Part shown: positions 9,302-17,143 of the stretch, one piece after another
Layout of the letters: each line of letters begins with the position of its first letter
Numbering within the stretch: position 1 is the first letter of the stretch
Assembly (NCBI RefSeq): GCF_009834545.1
Contig: NZ_CP019427.1
Coordinates: forward strand, 4,842,001-4,906,000
Origin: Pseudomonas sp. S04
Lineage (GTDB): Bacteria; Pseudomonadota; Gammaproteobacteria; Pseudomonadales; Pseudomonadaceae
Length of the DNA stretch: 64,000 nt
Reading direction: 5' to 3'
Translations under genes and position numbers: made by a program
The notes under the pieces: model-generated
Seen by the model: only the letters and a program-made list of their open reading frames with translations
Databases searched by the model: none
Told to the model about the DNA's origin: nothing

Positions 9302-11062
9302 ATGCCACCTATTTATCGTTCCCTGCGCCTGATGCTCTATGTACTGCTGATCGTGGCCGGCACAGTCCTGGTCAGCGCCGCCGCCGTGCGCCACGCCGAG
9401 CGCCAGGCCCTGGAGGACGACGCTCAACGCGCCAACCAGCAATTAGCCTTGTACGCCACGTCCCTGCATACGCTGATTGAACGTTACCGCGCCCTGCCCG
9501 CCGTGCTGGCACTGGACCCGCAATTGCGCTCGGCGCTGGCAGGCCCGGTAAGCCCGCAACAGCAGGACTCGCTGAACCACAAGCTGGAGAAAATCAACGG
9601 CGCGGCCCAGTCGTCCACCCTCGAACTGCTGGACCGTAACGGCCTGGCCGTCGCGGCCAGCAATTGGCGCCTGCCCAGCAGTTATGTCGGCCACAACTAC
9701 GGCTTCCGCCCCTACTTCAGCCAGACCCGCAGCCAGGGCACCGGACGCTTTTATGCGGTAGGCGTGACCAGCGGCATTCCCGGCTACTTCCTGTCCAGTG
9801 CCGTGTTGGGCGACAACCAAGAGTTTCTTGGCGCCATGGTAGTCAAGCTGGAGTTTCCGGAACTGGAGCGCGAATGGCGCCAGGGCACTGACACCCTGCT
9901 GGTCAGCGACGCCCGCGGCATTGTGTTCATTGCCAACCAGCCGGGCTGGCGCTATCGCCTCCTTGAAACCCTGTCGCCGACCGACCTCGCCGAGCTCGAA
10001 GCTACTCGTCAGTACGACAAGCAAACGCTGGTGCCCCTACCCCACGAACAGCTTCGACGCTTCGACGACAACAGTTACCTGGCGCGGGTCGAGGGTCCCG
10101 ACGGATCGGCCGAGTACCTCTGGGAGTCACTGCCCCTGAGTGCCGAAGGCTGGACACTGCACCTGTTGCGGCGCCCGCAGGTGGCCTTCGAGGATTTGCG
10201 CAACGCCGCACTGGCCGCAGCCGGCGTGTGGCTGACGCTGGTGTTTGTGCTGCTGTTCCTCAGCCAGCGCTGGCGTATCGCCAAGCTGCGCCAGCGCAGT
10301 CGCGAGGAACTGGAACGCCTGGTGGAGGAACGCACCCGAGAGTTGCGCACGGCTCAGGACGGCCTGGTGCAGTCAGCCAAACTCGCCGCCCTGGGGCAGA
10401 TGTCGGCGGCCCTGGCCCACGAGATCAACCAGCCGCTCACCACCCAGCGCATGCAGCTTGCCACGCTGAGACTGCTGCTGGACCACGGCCGCGTCGATGA
10501 TGCCTACAAGGCACTCAAACCGCTGGATGACATGCTCACCCGAATGGCGGCCCTCACTGGCCACCTGAAGACCTTCGCCCGCAAGAGCCCCAGCGGCTTG
10601 CGCGAGCCACTGGACCTGGCGGCAGTGGTCGACCAGGCCCTGCACCTGCTGGAAGTCCGCCTGCGCGATGAACAGATCAACTTCACTGTGGACCTGGTCC
10701 GCCCGGCGCGGGTTCGTGGGGACGCCATTCGCCTGGAACAGGTACTGATCAACTTGCTGCGCAATGCCCTGGATGCCATGCGCGACAAGTCACTCAAGCG
10801 GCTGCGCATCAGTCTTGAAGCCGACCAACAGCTGTGGCGCCTGAGCGTCACCGACAGCGGTGGCGGGATTCTTGCGCAGGACCTGCCCAATGTTTTCGAC
10901 CCGTTTTTCACCACCAAGCCTGTGGGCGATGGCCTGGGACTCGGGCTGGCCGTATCCTTTGCGATCATTCATGAGCTCGGCGGTCGCCTGACGGCCGAGA
11001 ACCACGGCGACGGTGCGCGCTTCACCGTGACCCTGCCCGTCGACCTGGAGGCACAGATCTGA
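9302..11062 (+). CDS. DctB/MifS-type sensor histidine kinase
   Basis: A 586-residue membrane kinase. It has a first transmembrane helix (LMLYVLLIVAGTVLV, about 11-27), a periplasmic double-Cache-like sensor of about 270 residues (contains SNWRLPSSYVGHNYGFRPYF), a second transmembrane helix (AAGVWLTLVFVLLFL), then the phospho-acceptor H373 in LAHEINQPL, the N box (LLRNALDAM) and G boxes (DSGGGI, GDGLGLGL). This is the C4-dicarboxylate-sensor architecture of DctB. The start at 9302 removes a non-homologous leader that would overlap the fumarase terminator. The stop codon overlaps the ATG of the response regulator (ATGA). The transporter downstream suggests that it senses a C4 or C5 dicarboxylate. 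Confidence 0.88.
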   Translation: MPPIYRSLRLMLYVLLIVAGTVLVSAAAVRHAERQALEDDAQRANQQLALYATSLHTLIERYRALPAVLALDPQLRSALAGPVSPQQQDSLNHKLEKINGAAQSSTLELLDRNGLAVAASNWRLPSSYVGHNYGFRPYFSQTRSQGTGRFYAVGVTSGIPGYFLSSAVLGDNQEFLGAMVVKLEFPELEREWRQGTDTLLVSDARGIVFIANQPGWRYRLLETLSPTDLAELEATRQYDKQTLVPLPHEQLRRFDDNSYLARVEGPDGSAEYLWESLPLSAEGWTLHLLRRPQVAFEDLRNAALAAAGVWLTLVFVLLFLSQRWRIAKLRQRSREELERLVEERTRELRTAQDGLVQSAKLAALGQMSAALAHEINQPLTTQRMQLATLRLLLDHGRVDDAYKALKPLDDMLTRMAALTGHLKTFARKSPSGLREPLDLAAVVDQALHLLEVRLRDEQINFTVDLVRPARVRGDAIRLEQVLINLLRNALDAMRDKSLKRLRISLEADQQLWRLSVTDSGGGILAQDLPNVFDPFFTTKPVGDGLGLGLAVSFAIIHELGGRLTAENHGDGARFTVTLPVDLEAQI

Positions 11063-12390
11063 TGTTGAACTCGGTAATAGTGGTCGATGACGAACGCAGC
11101 ATTCGCGACGCCGTCGAGCAATGGCTGAGTCTCTCGGGATTCCAGGTCCAGCTGTTCAGCCGTGCCGAGGACTGCCTGGCGCAGTTGCCGGTGAATTTCC
11201 CCGGGGTGATTCTCAGCGATGTGCGCATGCCGGGGATCAGCGGCCTGGAATTGCTGGCCTCCTTGCAACAACGGGATGCCGAACTGCCGGTGATCCTGTT
11301 GACCGGCCACGGCGATGTACCGATGGCGGTCGATGCCATGCGCGATGGCGCCTACGATTTCCTGGAAAAACCCTTCAGCCCCGAGACCTTGCTCAACAGC
11401 CTGCGCCGGGCACTCGACAAGCGCCGGCTGGTCCTGGAAAACCGTGCCCTGCACGAACAGGCCGACCACCGCAGCAAACTGGAGGCCAGCCTGCTGGGCG
11501 TGTCCCCGGGCCTGCAGACCCTGCGCCGGCAAGTCCTGGACTTGGCAGGCCTGCCGGTCAACGTAGTGATTCGCGGCGAAACCGGCAGCGGCAAGGAGCT
11601 GGTTGCTCGCTGCCTGCATGATTTCGGCCCGCGCGCCGCCAAGCCCTTCGTCGCCCTGAACTGCGCGGCGATCCCCGAGCAACTGTTCGAGGCCGAACTG
11701 TTCGGGCACGAACACGGCGCTTTCACCGGCGCCCAGGGCAAGCGTATCGGCAAGCTGGAATATGCCGACGGCGGCACCCTGTTTCTCGATGAAATCGAAA
11801 GCATGCCGCTGGCCCAGCAGGTCAAGTTATTGCGCGTGCTGCAGGAACAGAAGCTCGAGCGCCTGGGGGCCAACCAGAGCATCGATGTCGACTTGCGGAT
11901 TATCGCCGCGACCAAACCCGACCTGCTGGATGAAGCCCGGGCCGGGCGTTTTCGCGAAGACCTGGCCTATCGGCTCAACGTGGCCCAGTTGCGTTTGCCG
12001 GCGCTGCGTGAGCGGCGCGAAGACATTCCCTTGCTCTACGCCCACTTCAGCCGCGCGGCGGCGCAACGCCTGGGCCGCAGCGTCGCGCCCCTGAGCGGTC
12101 CGCAGTTGAGTCGCCTGCTCAGCCATGACTGGCCGGGTAACGTGCGCGAACTGGCCAACGTTGCCGAGCGCCAGGTGCTGGGCCTCGATGATCCCGAACC
12201 GGACGCCATCGAACCCGGCCAGTCGCTGGCAGCCCAACAGGAAGCGTTTGAAGCGCAGTGCCTGCGCGCCGCCCTGACTCGGCACAAGGGCGATATCAAG
12301 GCAGTGCTCGAAGAGTTGCAACTGCCACGCCGCACCTTCAATGAAAAACTCCAGCGCCACGGCCTGACCCGCGAAATGTTCCTGGGCTGA
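11062..12390 (+). CDS. DctD/MifR-type sigma-54 response regulator
   Basis: A 442-residue NtrC-family activator. The receiver has phospho-acceptor D53 (SDVRMPG), the AAA+ domain has Walker A GETGSGKE (about 172-179) and the sigma-54-contacting GAFTGA loop (219-224), and the C-terminal Fis-type helix-turn-helix follows (HKGDIKAVLEEL to RRTFNEKL). The complete GAFTGA means it should drive sigma-54 polymerase. It is translationally coupled to the kinase. A sigma-54 promoter with two palindromic sites lies directly downstream, before the MFS carrier, which is the likely target. It resembles both DctD and MifR; sequence inspection alone does not separate them. Confidence 0.9.
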   Translation: MLNSVIVVDDERSIRDAVEQWLSLSGFQVQLFSRAEDCLAQLPVNFPGVILSDVRMPGISGLELLASLQQRDAELPVILLTGHGDVPMAVDAMRDGAYDFLEKPFSPETLLNSLRRALDKRRLVLENRALHEQADHRSKLEASLLGVSPGLQTLRRQVLDLAGLPVNVVIRGETGSGKELVARCLHDFGPRAAKPFVALNCAAIPEQLFEAELFGHEHGAFTGAQGKRIGKLEYADGGTLFLDEIESMPLAQQVKLLRVLQEQKLERLGANQSIDVDLRIIAATKPDLLDEARAGRFREDLAYRLNVAQLRLPALRERREDIPLLYAHFSRAAAQRLGRSVAPLSGPQLSRLLSHDWPGNVRELANVAERQVLGLDDPEPDAIEPGQSLAAQQEAFEAQCLRAALTRHKGDIKAVLEELQLPRRTFNEKLQRHGLTREMFLG

Positions 12391-12397
12391 ATCCTCG

Positions 12398-12444
12398 GCG
12401 GATTTCCGCTCAGCGAATCTGGCGCATGAGCGGATTTCCGCTCA
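12398..12444 (+). promoter_or_regulatory. two tandem palindromic upstream activator sites
   Basis: Two copies of GCGGATTTCCGC at 12398-12409 and 12430-12441, exactly 32 bp apart (about three helical turns). The second extends to the perfect inverted repeat TGAGCGGA-TT-TCCGCTCA (12427-12444). Position and symmetry fit enhancer sites for the adjacent NtrC-type regulator. Confidence 0.75.
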
Positions 12445-12483
12445 CTTACCCGACAAAACCCCTCTAGAACGGCCCTGCACAAC

Positions 12484-12500
12484 CTGGCACGGCTCCTGCT
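12484..12500 (+). promoter_or_regulatory. sigma-54 (-24/-12) promoter
   Basis: CTGGCACGGCTCCTGCT matches the consensus TGGCAC-N5-TTGC in all but one position, with the required GG-N10-GC spacing. It sits 40 bp downstream of the two palindromes and about 62 bp upstream of the MFS start codon. Confidence 0.85.
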
Positions 12501-12561
12501 ATAGCCCCTGCAGGCTGCGTTTTTGCGCGCTCCACAAAAACAATTAATTGAAGGATCCGTC

Positions 12562-13881
12562 ATGGATAACTCACAACCCCTGCCTCTCGGGTCGGCGGCT
12601 TCGCCTGCCAAAGAAAGAACCTCGGCCAGTCGCATCAAATCAATTTTCAGCGGCTCTGTCGGCAACATGGTCGAGTGGTATGACTGGTACGTCTACGCCG
12701 CATTCTCGCTGTACTTCGCCAAAACCTTCTTCCCCCATGGCGACACCACCGCCCAACTGCTCAATACCGCCGCAATCTTCGCCGTAGGCTTCCTGATGCG
12801 TCCGATCGGTGGCTGGCTGATGGGGCTGTATGCCGACAAAGTCGGACGCAAAAAGGCCCTGATGGCTTCGGTATACCTGATGTGCTTCGGCTCACTGCTG
12901 ATCGCCCTGAGTCCAAGTTACGAAGTCATCGGCATCGGTGCGCCGATCCTGCTGGTGTTCGCGCGCTTGCTGCAAGGCCTGTCGGTGGGTGGCGAATACG
13001 GCACTTCCGCCACCTACCTTAGCGAGATGGCCACCAAGGAACGTCGCGGCTTCTACTCCAGCTTCCAGTATGTGACGCTGATTTCCGGCCAGCTCATCGC
13101 CCTGGCGGTGTTGATCGTGCTGCAACAAGTGCTGACCACCGAAGAGCTGTACGCCTGGGGCTGGCGTATCCCGTTCGCCATCGGTGCGCTGTGTGCCGTG
13201 GTCGCGCTGTACCTGCGTCGTGGCATGGAAGAAACCGAGTCGTTCACCAAGAAAAAGAAGTCCAAGGAAAGCGCGATGCGCACCTTGATGCGCCACCCCA
13301 AGGAACTGCTGACTGTAGTCGGCCTGACCATGGGCGGCACCCTGGCGTTCTACACCTACACCACCTACATGCAGAAGTACCTGGTGAACACGGTTGGCAT
13401 GAGCATCAGCGACTCCACCACCATTTCGGCGGCGACCCTGTTCCTGTTCATGTGCTTGCAACCGCTCGTCGGCGGCCTGTCGGATAAAATCGGCCGGCGC
13501 CCGATCCTGATCGCCTTCGGCGTATTGGGCACCCTGTTCACCGTGCCGATCCTGACGACCCTGCACACCATCCAGACCTGGTGGGGCGCGTTCTTCCTGA
13601 TCATGGCGGCGCTGATCATCGTCAGCGGCTACACCTCCATCAACGCGGTGGTCAAGGCTGAACTGTTCCCGACCGAAATCCGTGCCCTGGGCGTGGGCCT
13701 GCCGTATGCCCTGACCGTCTCGATCTTCGGCGGCACCGCTGAATACATCGCCCTGTGGTTCAAGAGCATCGGCATGGAAACCGGTTACTACTGGTACGTC
13801 ACCGCGTGTATTGCTGTGTCCCTGTTGGTATACGTGACCATGAAAGACACCCGCAAACACTCGCGGATCGAAACTGACTGA
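12562..13881 (+). CDS. MFS C4/C5-dicarboxylate (alpha-ketoglutarate-type) proton symporter
   Basis: A 439-residue carrier with 12 predicted helices of the metabolite:H+ symporter family (KgtP, PcaT, ShiA, ProP). Family signatures are VEWYDWYVYA near the N terminus, RPIGGWLMGLYADKVGRKKAL in the first cytoplasmic loop (about 74-95), and GGEYGTSATYLSEMA in helix 4-5. It imports an organic acid with protons; alpha-ketoglutarate or a related dicarboxylate is inferred from the adjacent DctBD-type regulators. The ATG at 12562 follows GAAGGATCC. Expression is probably sigma-54 dependent and substrate induced. A hairpin follows. Confidence 0.88.
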   Translation: MDNSQPLPLGSAASPAKERTSASRIKSIFSGSVGNMVEWYDWYVYAAFSLYFAKTFFPHGDTTAQLLNTAAIFAVGFLMRPIGGWLMGLYADKVGRKKALMASVYLMCFGSLLIALSPSYEVIGIGAPILLVFARLLQGLSVGGEYGTSATYLSEMATKERRGFYSSFQYVTLISGQLIALAVLIVLQQVLTTEELYAWGWRIPFAIGALCAVVALYLRRGMEETESFTKKKKSKESAMRTLMRHPKELLTVVGLTMGGTLAFYTYTTYMQKYLVNTVGMSISDSTTISAATLFLFMCLQPLVGGLSDKIGRRPILIAFGVLGTLFTVPILTTLHTIQTWWGAFFLIMAALIIVSGYTSINAVVKAELFPTEIRALGVGLPYALTVSIFGGTAEYIALWFKSIGMETGYYWYVTACIAVSLLVYVTMKDTRKHSRIETD

Positions 13882-13892
13882 TCCACACCCCG

Positions 13893-13924
13893 TAGGAACT
13901 GCCGCAGCCCGCGGCGGTTCCTAC
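13893..13924. repeat. REP-like hairpin downstream of the MFS gene
   Basis: GTAGGAACTGCCGC-AGCC-GCGGCGGTTCCTAC, a 14-bp stem with one mismatch and no T run, just after the carrier gene. The remaining 270 bp to the next start codon contain a second loose inverted repeat near 14092-14125 but no recognised gene. Confidence 0.6.
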
Positions 13925-14193
13925 AGACCTATCCTCGTACCTCCCCTCCCGATTAATGATCCGTTAATTCCCCTACGACACTCTGCTGTCATCTGAATCC
14001 TGAACGACGTCTCGTCCGTCCATGGCATTCGGCCCCCTTGGGGGAAGCCGCACTGCAATCTGTCAGTGACGGCAAACACATCGAATTAACCGATCACTAA
14101 AGGCTAATTTTTGCGCTTTTAGATCAGTTTTGAGCGAGTAGTATGAACTCCATACCGCACGCCCAAAACGTCAACGAACCTGGAGCACAGACC

Positions 14194-14412
14194 ATGAAAA
14201 CCCAACTGATCCTCGCCTTGACCCTCTCCGTACTGGCTGCCAACACCTTCGCCGCCGATGGCTTTGACCGTACCGGCTCGGCAGTCGCCGCTGATGGATA
14301 CGACCGCACCGGCGCTGCTACCTTGGCTGCAGATGGCTACGAGCGCACCCCGCAAGGCCAGACCGTTGCCGAAGATGGCTACGATCGCACCGGTTCTGCC
14401 TCCATCAGCTAA
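14194..14412 (+). CDS. secreted 72-residue repeat peptide, DGYDRTG motif
   Basis: Function unknown. The ATG at 14194 starts a clear Sec signal peptide (MKTQLILALT to NTFA, cleavage near residue 20). The mature approximately 52 residues consist almost entirely of four units: DGFDRTG (22-28), DGYDRTG (34-40), DGYERTP (47-53) and DGYDRTG (61-67), spaced 12, 13 and 14 residues apart by small-residue linkers rich in Ala, Ser and Thr. There is no cysteine. An in-frame upstream ATG (14143) would hide the signal and is rejected. It has its own terminator and is monocistronic. Similar small proteins occur, as far as I recall, in other Pseudomonas without assigned role. Confidence 0.82.
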   Translation: MKTQLILALTLSVLAANTFAADGFDRTGSAVAADGYDRTGAATLAADGYERTPQGQTVAEDGYDRTGSASIS

Positions 14413-14428
14413 GCCGTGAATGCCCCCC

Positions 14429-14463
14429 ACAAAGCCCGGCTCACGTCGGGCTTTGTGCTTTTT
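14429..14463 (+). terminator. terminator of the repeat-peptide gene
   Basis: ACAAAGCCCG-loop-CGGGCTTTGT followed by GCTTTTT, 17 bp after the stop. Confidence 0.88.
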
Positions 14464-14535
14464 GCTCGCCCCGACACACTGGCAATACTGGCGATCGCCC
14501 TGCACTATTGCGCCTCACCTTGACGGAATCCGCCC

Positions 14536-15168
14536 ATGCCCGACGATATCCACTTCTACGAACCTGCCCAGGGCCACGGCCTGCCCCACGACCCGTTCAA
14601 CGCCATCGTCGGCCCACGGCCTATTGGCTGGATTTCCTCGCAGGACGGCCAAGGCCGCCTGAATCTGGCGCCCTACAGTTTTTTCAATGCGTTCAACTAC
14701 ATCCCGCCGATCATCGGGTTCGCCAGCGTCGGACGCAAAGACAGCCTGAACAATATCGAACAGACCGGCGAGTTCGCCTGGAACCTGGCCACCCGCCCGC
14801 TGGCCGAGCAGATGAACCAGAGCTGCGCAATGGTCCCCGCCGACGTCAACGAATTTGAACTGGCGGGGCTCACCCCCGTCGCCTCAAAAATCATCCAGGT
14901 GCCGCGCGTCGCGCAAAGCCCGGTGTCCTTCGAGTGCAAGGTGACCCAGATCATTCAGTTGCAGCGTGCAGACCAGCAATTGGTGCCGAGCTGGCTGATC
15001 CTCGGCGAAGTGGTCGCCGTGCATATCGCCAAATGGCTGCTCAAGGATGGGGTGTACGACACCGCCGCGGCAGAACCGATTCTGCGCGGCGGCGGTCCGG
15101 CGGATTACTTCCAGCTAGGGCCTGAGGCCCTGTTCAAGATGCACCGCCCGGGGGCGACCAAGGCTTGA
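14536..15168 (+). CDS. flavin reductase-like (FMN-binding split-barrel) protein
   Basis: A 210-residue member of the flavin_reduct / DIM6-NTAB family. The N-terminal motif PFNAIVGPRPIGWISS (about 22-37) followed by NLAPYSFFNAFNYIPP is the typical FMN-phosphate and isoalloxazine contact region, and KDSLNNIEQTGEFAWNLA is the second conserved block. It is probably a flavin-dependent oxidoreductase acting alone or handing reduced flavin to a monooxygenase; no partner is adjacent, so the substrate is unknown. It is a single gene, starting at ATG after an upstream region that carries the preceding terminator, and it converges on the next small gene. Confidence 0.87.
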   Translation: MPDDIHFYEPAQGHGLPHDPFNAIVGPRPIGWISSQDGQGRLNLAPYSFFNAFNYIPPIIGFASVGRKDSLNNIEQTGEFAWNLATRPLAEQMNQSCAMVPADVNEFELAGLTPVASKIIQVPRVAQSPVSFECKVTQIIQLQRADQQLVPSWLILGEVVAVHIAKWLLKDGVYDTAAAEPILRGGGPADYFQLGPEALFKMHRPGATKA

Positions 15169-15177
15169 GGTATTGCT

Positions 15178-15408
15178 TTACCAGATGAGTTCACCGTCCT
15201 CACCGACGTCGGCCAATCGAGCCAGTTGCTGCTCGGCAGCCAGGTCGGCCTCCAGGGCGGTGTTGAACGTCTGGTCGATCAGTACCTTGTTGAAACGCGG
15301 GGCGCCCGCCCCACCGAGGGCCTTGACGGCGATGGCCGCGGTGTAACCTTCGTCACCGCGCACGGCGGCAGAAACGGCTTCGAACTGTGCAAACTCTTTA
15401 CGTGCCAT
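15178..15408 (-). CDS. conserved hypothetical protein (76 aa)
   Basis: A small soluble protein with the conserved-looking block KALGGAGAPRFNKVLIDQTF and an acidic C terminus ending GEDGELIW. No domain is recognised. The ATG at 15408 is chosen over one 33 bp upstream because AGGATCCGC is well spaced ahead of it. It is convergent with the flavin-reductase-like gene, with only nine bases between the stops. Coding is supported by codon use and by my recollection of similar short Pseudomonas proteins. Confidence 0.7.
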   Translation of the reverse strand: MARKEFAQFEAVSAAVRGDEGYTAAIAVKALGGAGAPRFNKVLIDQTFNTALEADLAAEQQLARLADVGEDGELIW

Positions 15409-15450
15409 GTTGCGGATCCTGGCCAATGGAAAGTCGGCCATTCTAAACCT

Positions 15451-15816
15451 TCAGCCGGCCAACTGCTGCATGGCCAGCGCATCGCAGGACGGATGCCCGG
15501 CGCGAGCCTGGTCGGCGCCGACATCGCTGAAGGTGTGGAAGTCCAGGCTATGAACTACTAACTCCTGGACCAACTCGCCGAAAACGGCCATGGCCGGGCT
15601 GCTGAAATAGGCGGTCATGGCCGGCTGGTCAACCCAGGAGCCGGACACCAGCCACAGCTGGGGGTCGCACAATGAGTGCTGCAGGGCAAAGTGCAGGTTG
15701 CCACTGGCCTGGCGCGTAGGCTCGATCAGGCAACTCAAACGCGCGCCCAACTCCATCGAGCGGCCTGCCTGGGCCCGGACCAACGCCATATGGCTGACGG
15801 GGATTTGCATGGACAT
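15451..15816 (-). CDS. antibiotic-biosynthesis-monooxygenase-fold protein
   Basis: About 121 residues in a ferredoxin-like dimeric alpha/beta barrel pattern: IPVSHMALVRAQAGR at the N terminus, then LGARLSCLIEPTRQASGNLHFALQHS, QLWLVSGSWVDQPAMTAYFSSPAM. This is the ABM layout (short strand, helix, E/S-W...A-x-x-x-Y...S). Such proteins degrade quinones or haem or are simple sensors; no specific activity can be assigned. Three close ATGs (15822, 15816, 15810) are possible; 15816 has the best spacing to AGGGAG. It lies upstream of the 76-residue gene in the same direction and may be cotranscribed. Confidence 0.72.
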   Translation of the reverse strand: MSMQIPVSHMALVRAQAGRSMELGARLSCLIEPTRQASGNLHFALQHSLCDPQLWLVSGSWVDQPAMTAYFSSPAMAVFGELVQELVVHSLDFHTFSDVGADQARAGHPSCDALAMQQLAG

Positions 15817-15822
15817 GTTCAT

Positions 15823-16152
15823 CGCTCCCTGGATGTAGACAATCGGCAGCCTGAGAGAAGCTGCGACAGGACCAGAGAATAAGCGCCAGGCTCAAGACTG
15901 GTTAGTCGATTCCTGCCGGCTTGTTGCACAATCCTGCGCCGACCGCCGGCGCATCGCTGTGTCCAGCGCATCTACCCGATGAAGATGACAAGAGTGTTTC
16001 AAGCAACGATCGCAGCCCTTTGCTGCGGTTCTGCAGGCGGTATCTACCACCACCGCAGGATCAGGCAAGTTTTGCGCAGGATCGGCCTAGCCCCAAGACT
16101 TGCACAAACTTAAGCTATGCCCATCCCATCAGCCTTACCGAGGATGTTCGCC
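15823..16152. other. 330-bp divergent intergenic region, nothing specific seen
   Basis: Separates the ABM-fold gene from the AraC regulator. It contains two loosely repeated GCAGGATC/GCAGGATCGG segments (about 16053 and 16077), but I could not identify a convincing promoter or operator. Confidence 0.4.
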
Positions 16153-17082
16153 ATGTCACCTGTGGATTCCAACCACACGCCACTTGACGCCAGCCTGGAG
16201 CACCAGCGCGCGGAACTGGCGGCCATCATCCGGCGTAACACCCAGGAGGACGGCAGCTACACCACTGCCATCAACGCGCTGGTGTTGTCACGCCACAGCC
16301 AGTCCCACGACTTTGCCCCGGTGCTCGCGCAGCCGGCGCTGTGCATCATGGCCCAAGGGCGCAAAGAGGTCAGGCTGGCCGACGAACTGTTCAACTACGA
16401 CCCGCTCAACTACCTGGTGGTCTCGGTCTCGATGCCCCTTAGCGGACGGGTGGTGGATGTCTCGCCCCAAGTGCCGATCCTGGCCTTGCGCCTGGACATC
16501 GACCCGACGGAAATCACCGCGTTGATTGCCGATGCCGGCCCCCTTGGCGTACCTGCCCGCCCTACCGGGCGGGGCCTGTATGTCGAACAGCTGGATCAAC
16601 CGATGCTCGACGCGGTGCTGCGCCTGGCGCGTTTGCTGGACACCCCCAAAGACATCGCCATGCTCGCGCCACTGATCCGCCGGGAGATTCTCTACCGTCT
16701 GCTGCGCAGCCCCCAAGGCCACCGGCTGTACGAAATCGCCATCGCCAACAGCCAGAGCCATCGCATCAGCCAGGCGATCAAATGGCTCAACGGCAACTTC
16801 GAGCAACCATTGCGTATCGATGACCTGGCCCGCGAGGTGAACCTGAGCGTCTCGACCCTGCACCACCGGTTCAAGGCAATGACCGCCATGAGTCCGTTGC
16901 AGTACCAGAAGCAACTGCGCCTGCAGGAGGCGCGGCGCCTGATGTTGGCCGAAGGCCTCGACGCCTCGGCGGCGGGATATCGCGTGGGCTATGAAAGCCC
17001 CTCGCAGTTCAGCCGCGAATACAGCCGGCTGTTTGGCGCACCGCCGCTGCGGGACCTGGCGCGGTTGCGACTGTCTGTCTGA
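16153..17082 (+). CDS. AraC-family regulator with AraC_N sensor domain
   Basis: A 309-residue transcription factor. The N-terminal half has the AraC_N (PF06719-type) pattern with QPALCIMAQGRKEVRL and FNYDPLNYLVVSVSMPL, and the C-terminal 100 residues have the double helix-turn-helix (IDDLAREVNLSVSTLHHRFKAM and AAGYRVGYESPSQFSREYSRLFG). The ATG at 16153 is preceded by GAGGA at eight bases; two earlier ATGs have no such site. Regulators of this subtype often control a neighbouring oxidoreductase; here the divergent ABM-fold gene is the nearest candidate target. Confidence 0.88.
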   Translation: MSPVDSNHTPLDASLEHQRAELAAIIRRNTQEDGSYTTAINALVLSRHSQSHDFAPVLAQPALCIMAQGRKEVRLADELFNYDPLNYLVVSVSMPLSGRVVDVSPQVPILALRLDIDPTEITALIADAGPLGVPARPTGRGLYVEQLDQPMLDAVLRLARLLDTPKDIAMLAPLIRREILYRLLRSPQGHRLYEIAIANSQSHRISQAIKWLNGNFEQPLRIDDLAREVNLSVSTLHHRFKAMTAMSPLQYQKQLRLQEARRLMLAEGLDASAAGYRVGYESPSQFSREYSRLFGAPPLRDLARLRLSV

Positions 17083-17100
17083 TCAGACCTGATGGCCCCA

Positions 17101-17122
17101 TCGCGAGCAGGCTCGCTCCCAC
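17101..17122. repeat. single REP element
   Basis: TCGCGAGCAGGCTCGCTCCCAC, the fluorescens-group REP core, lying between the AraC and ABC-ATPase genes, which converge here. Confidence 0.7.
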
Positions 17123-17143
17123 ATTAGAGGAGCGAGCGGCCAG

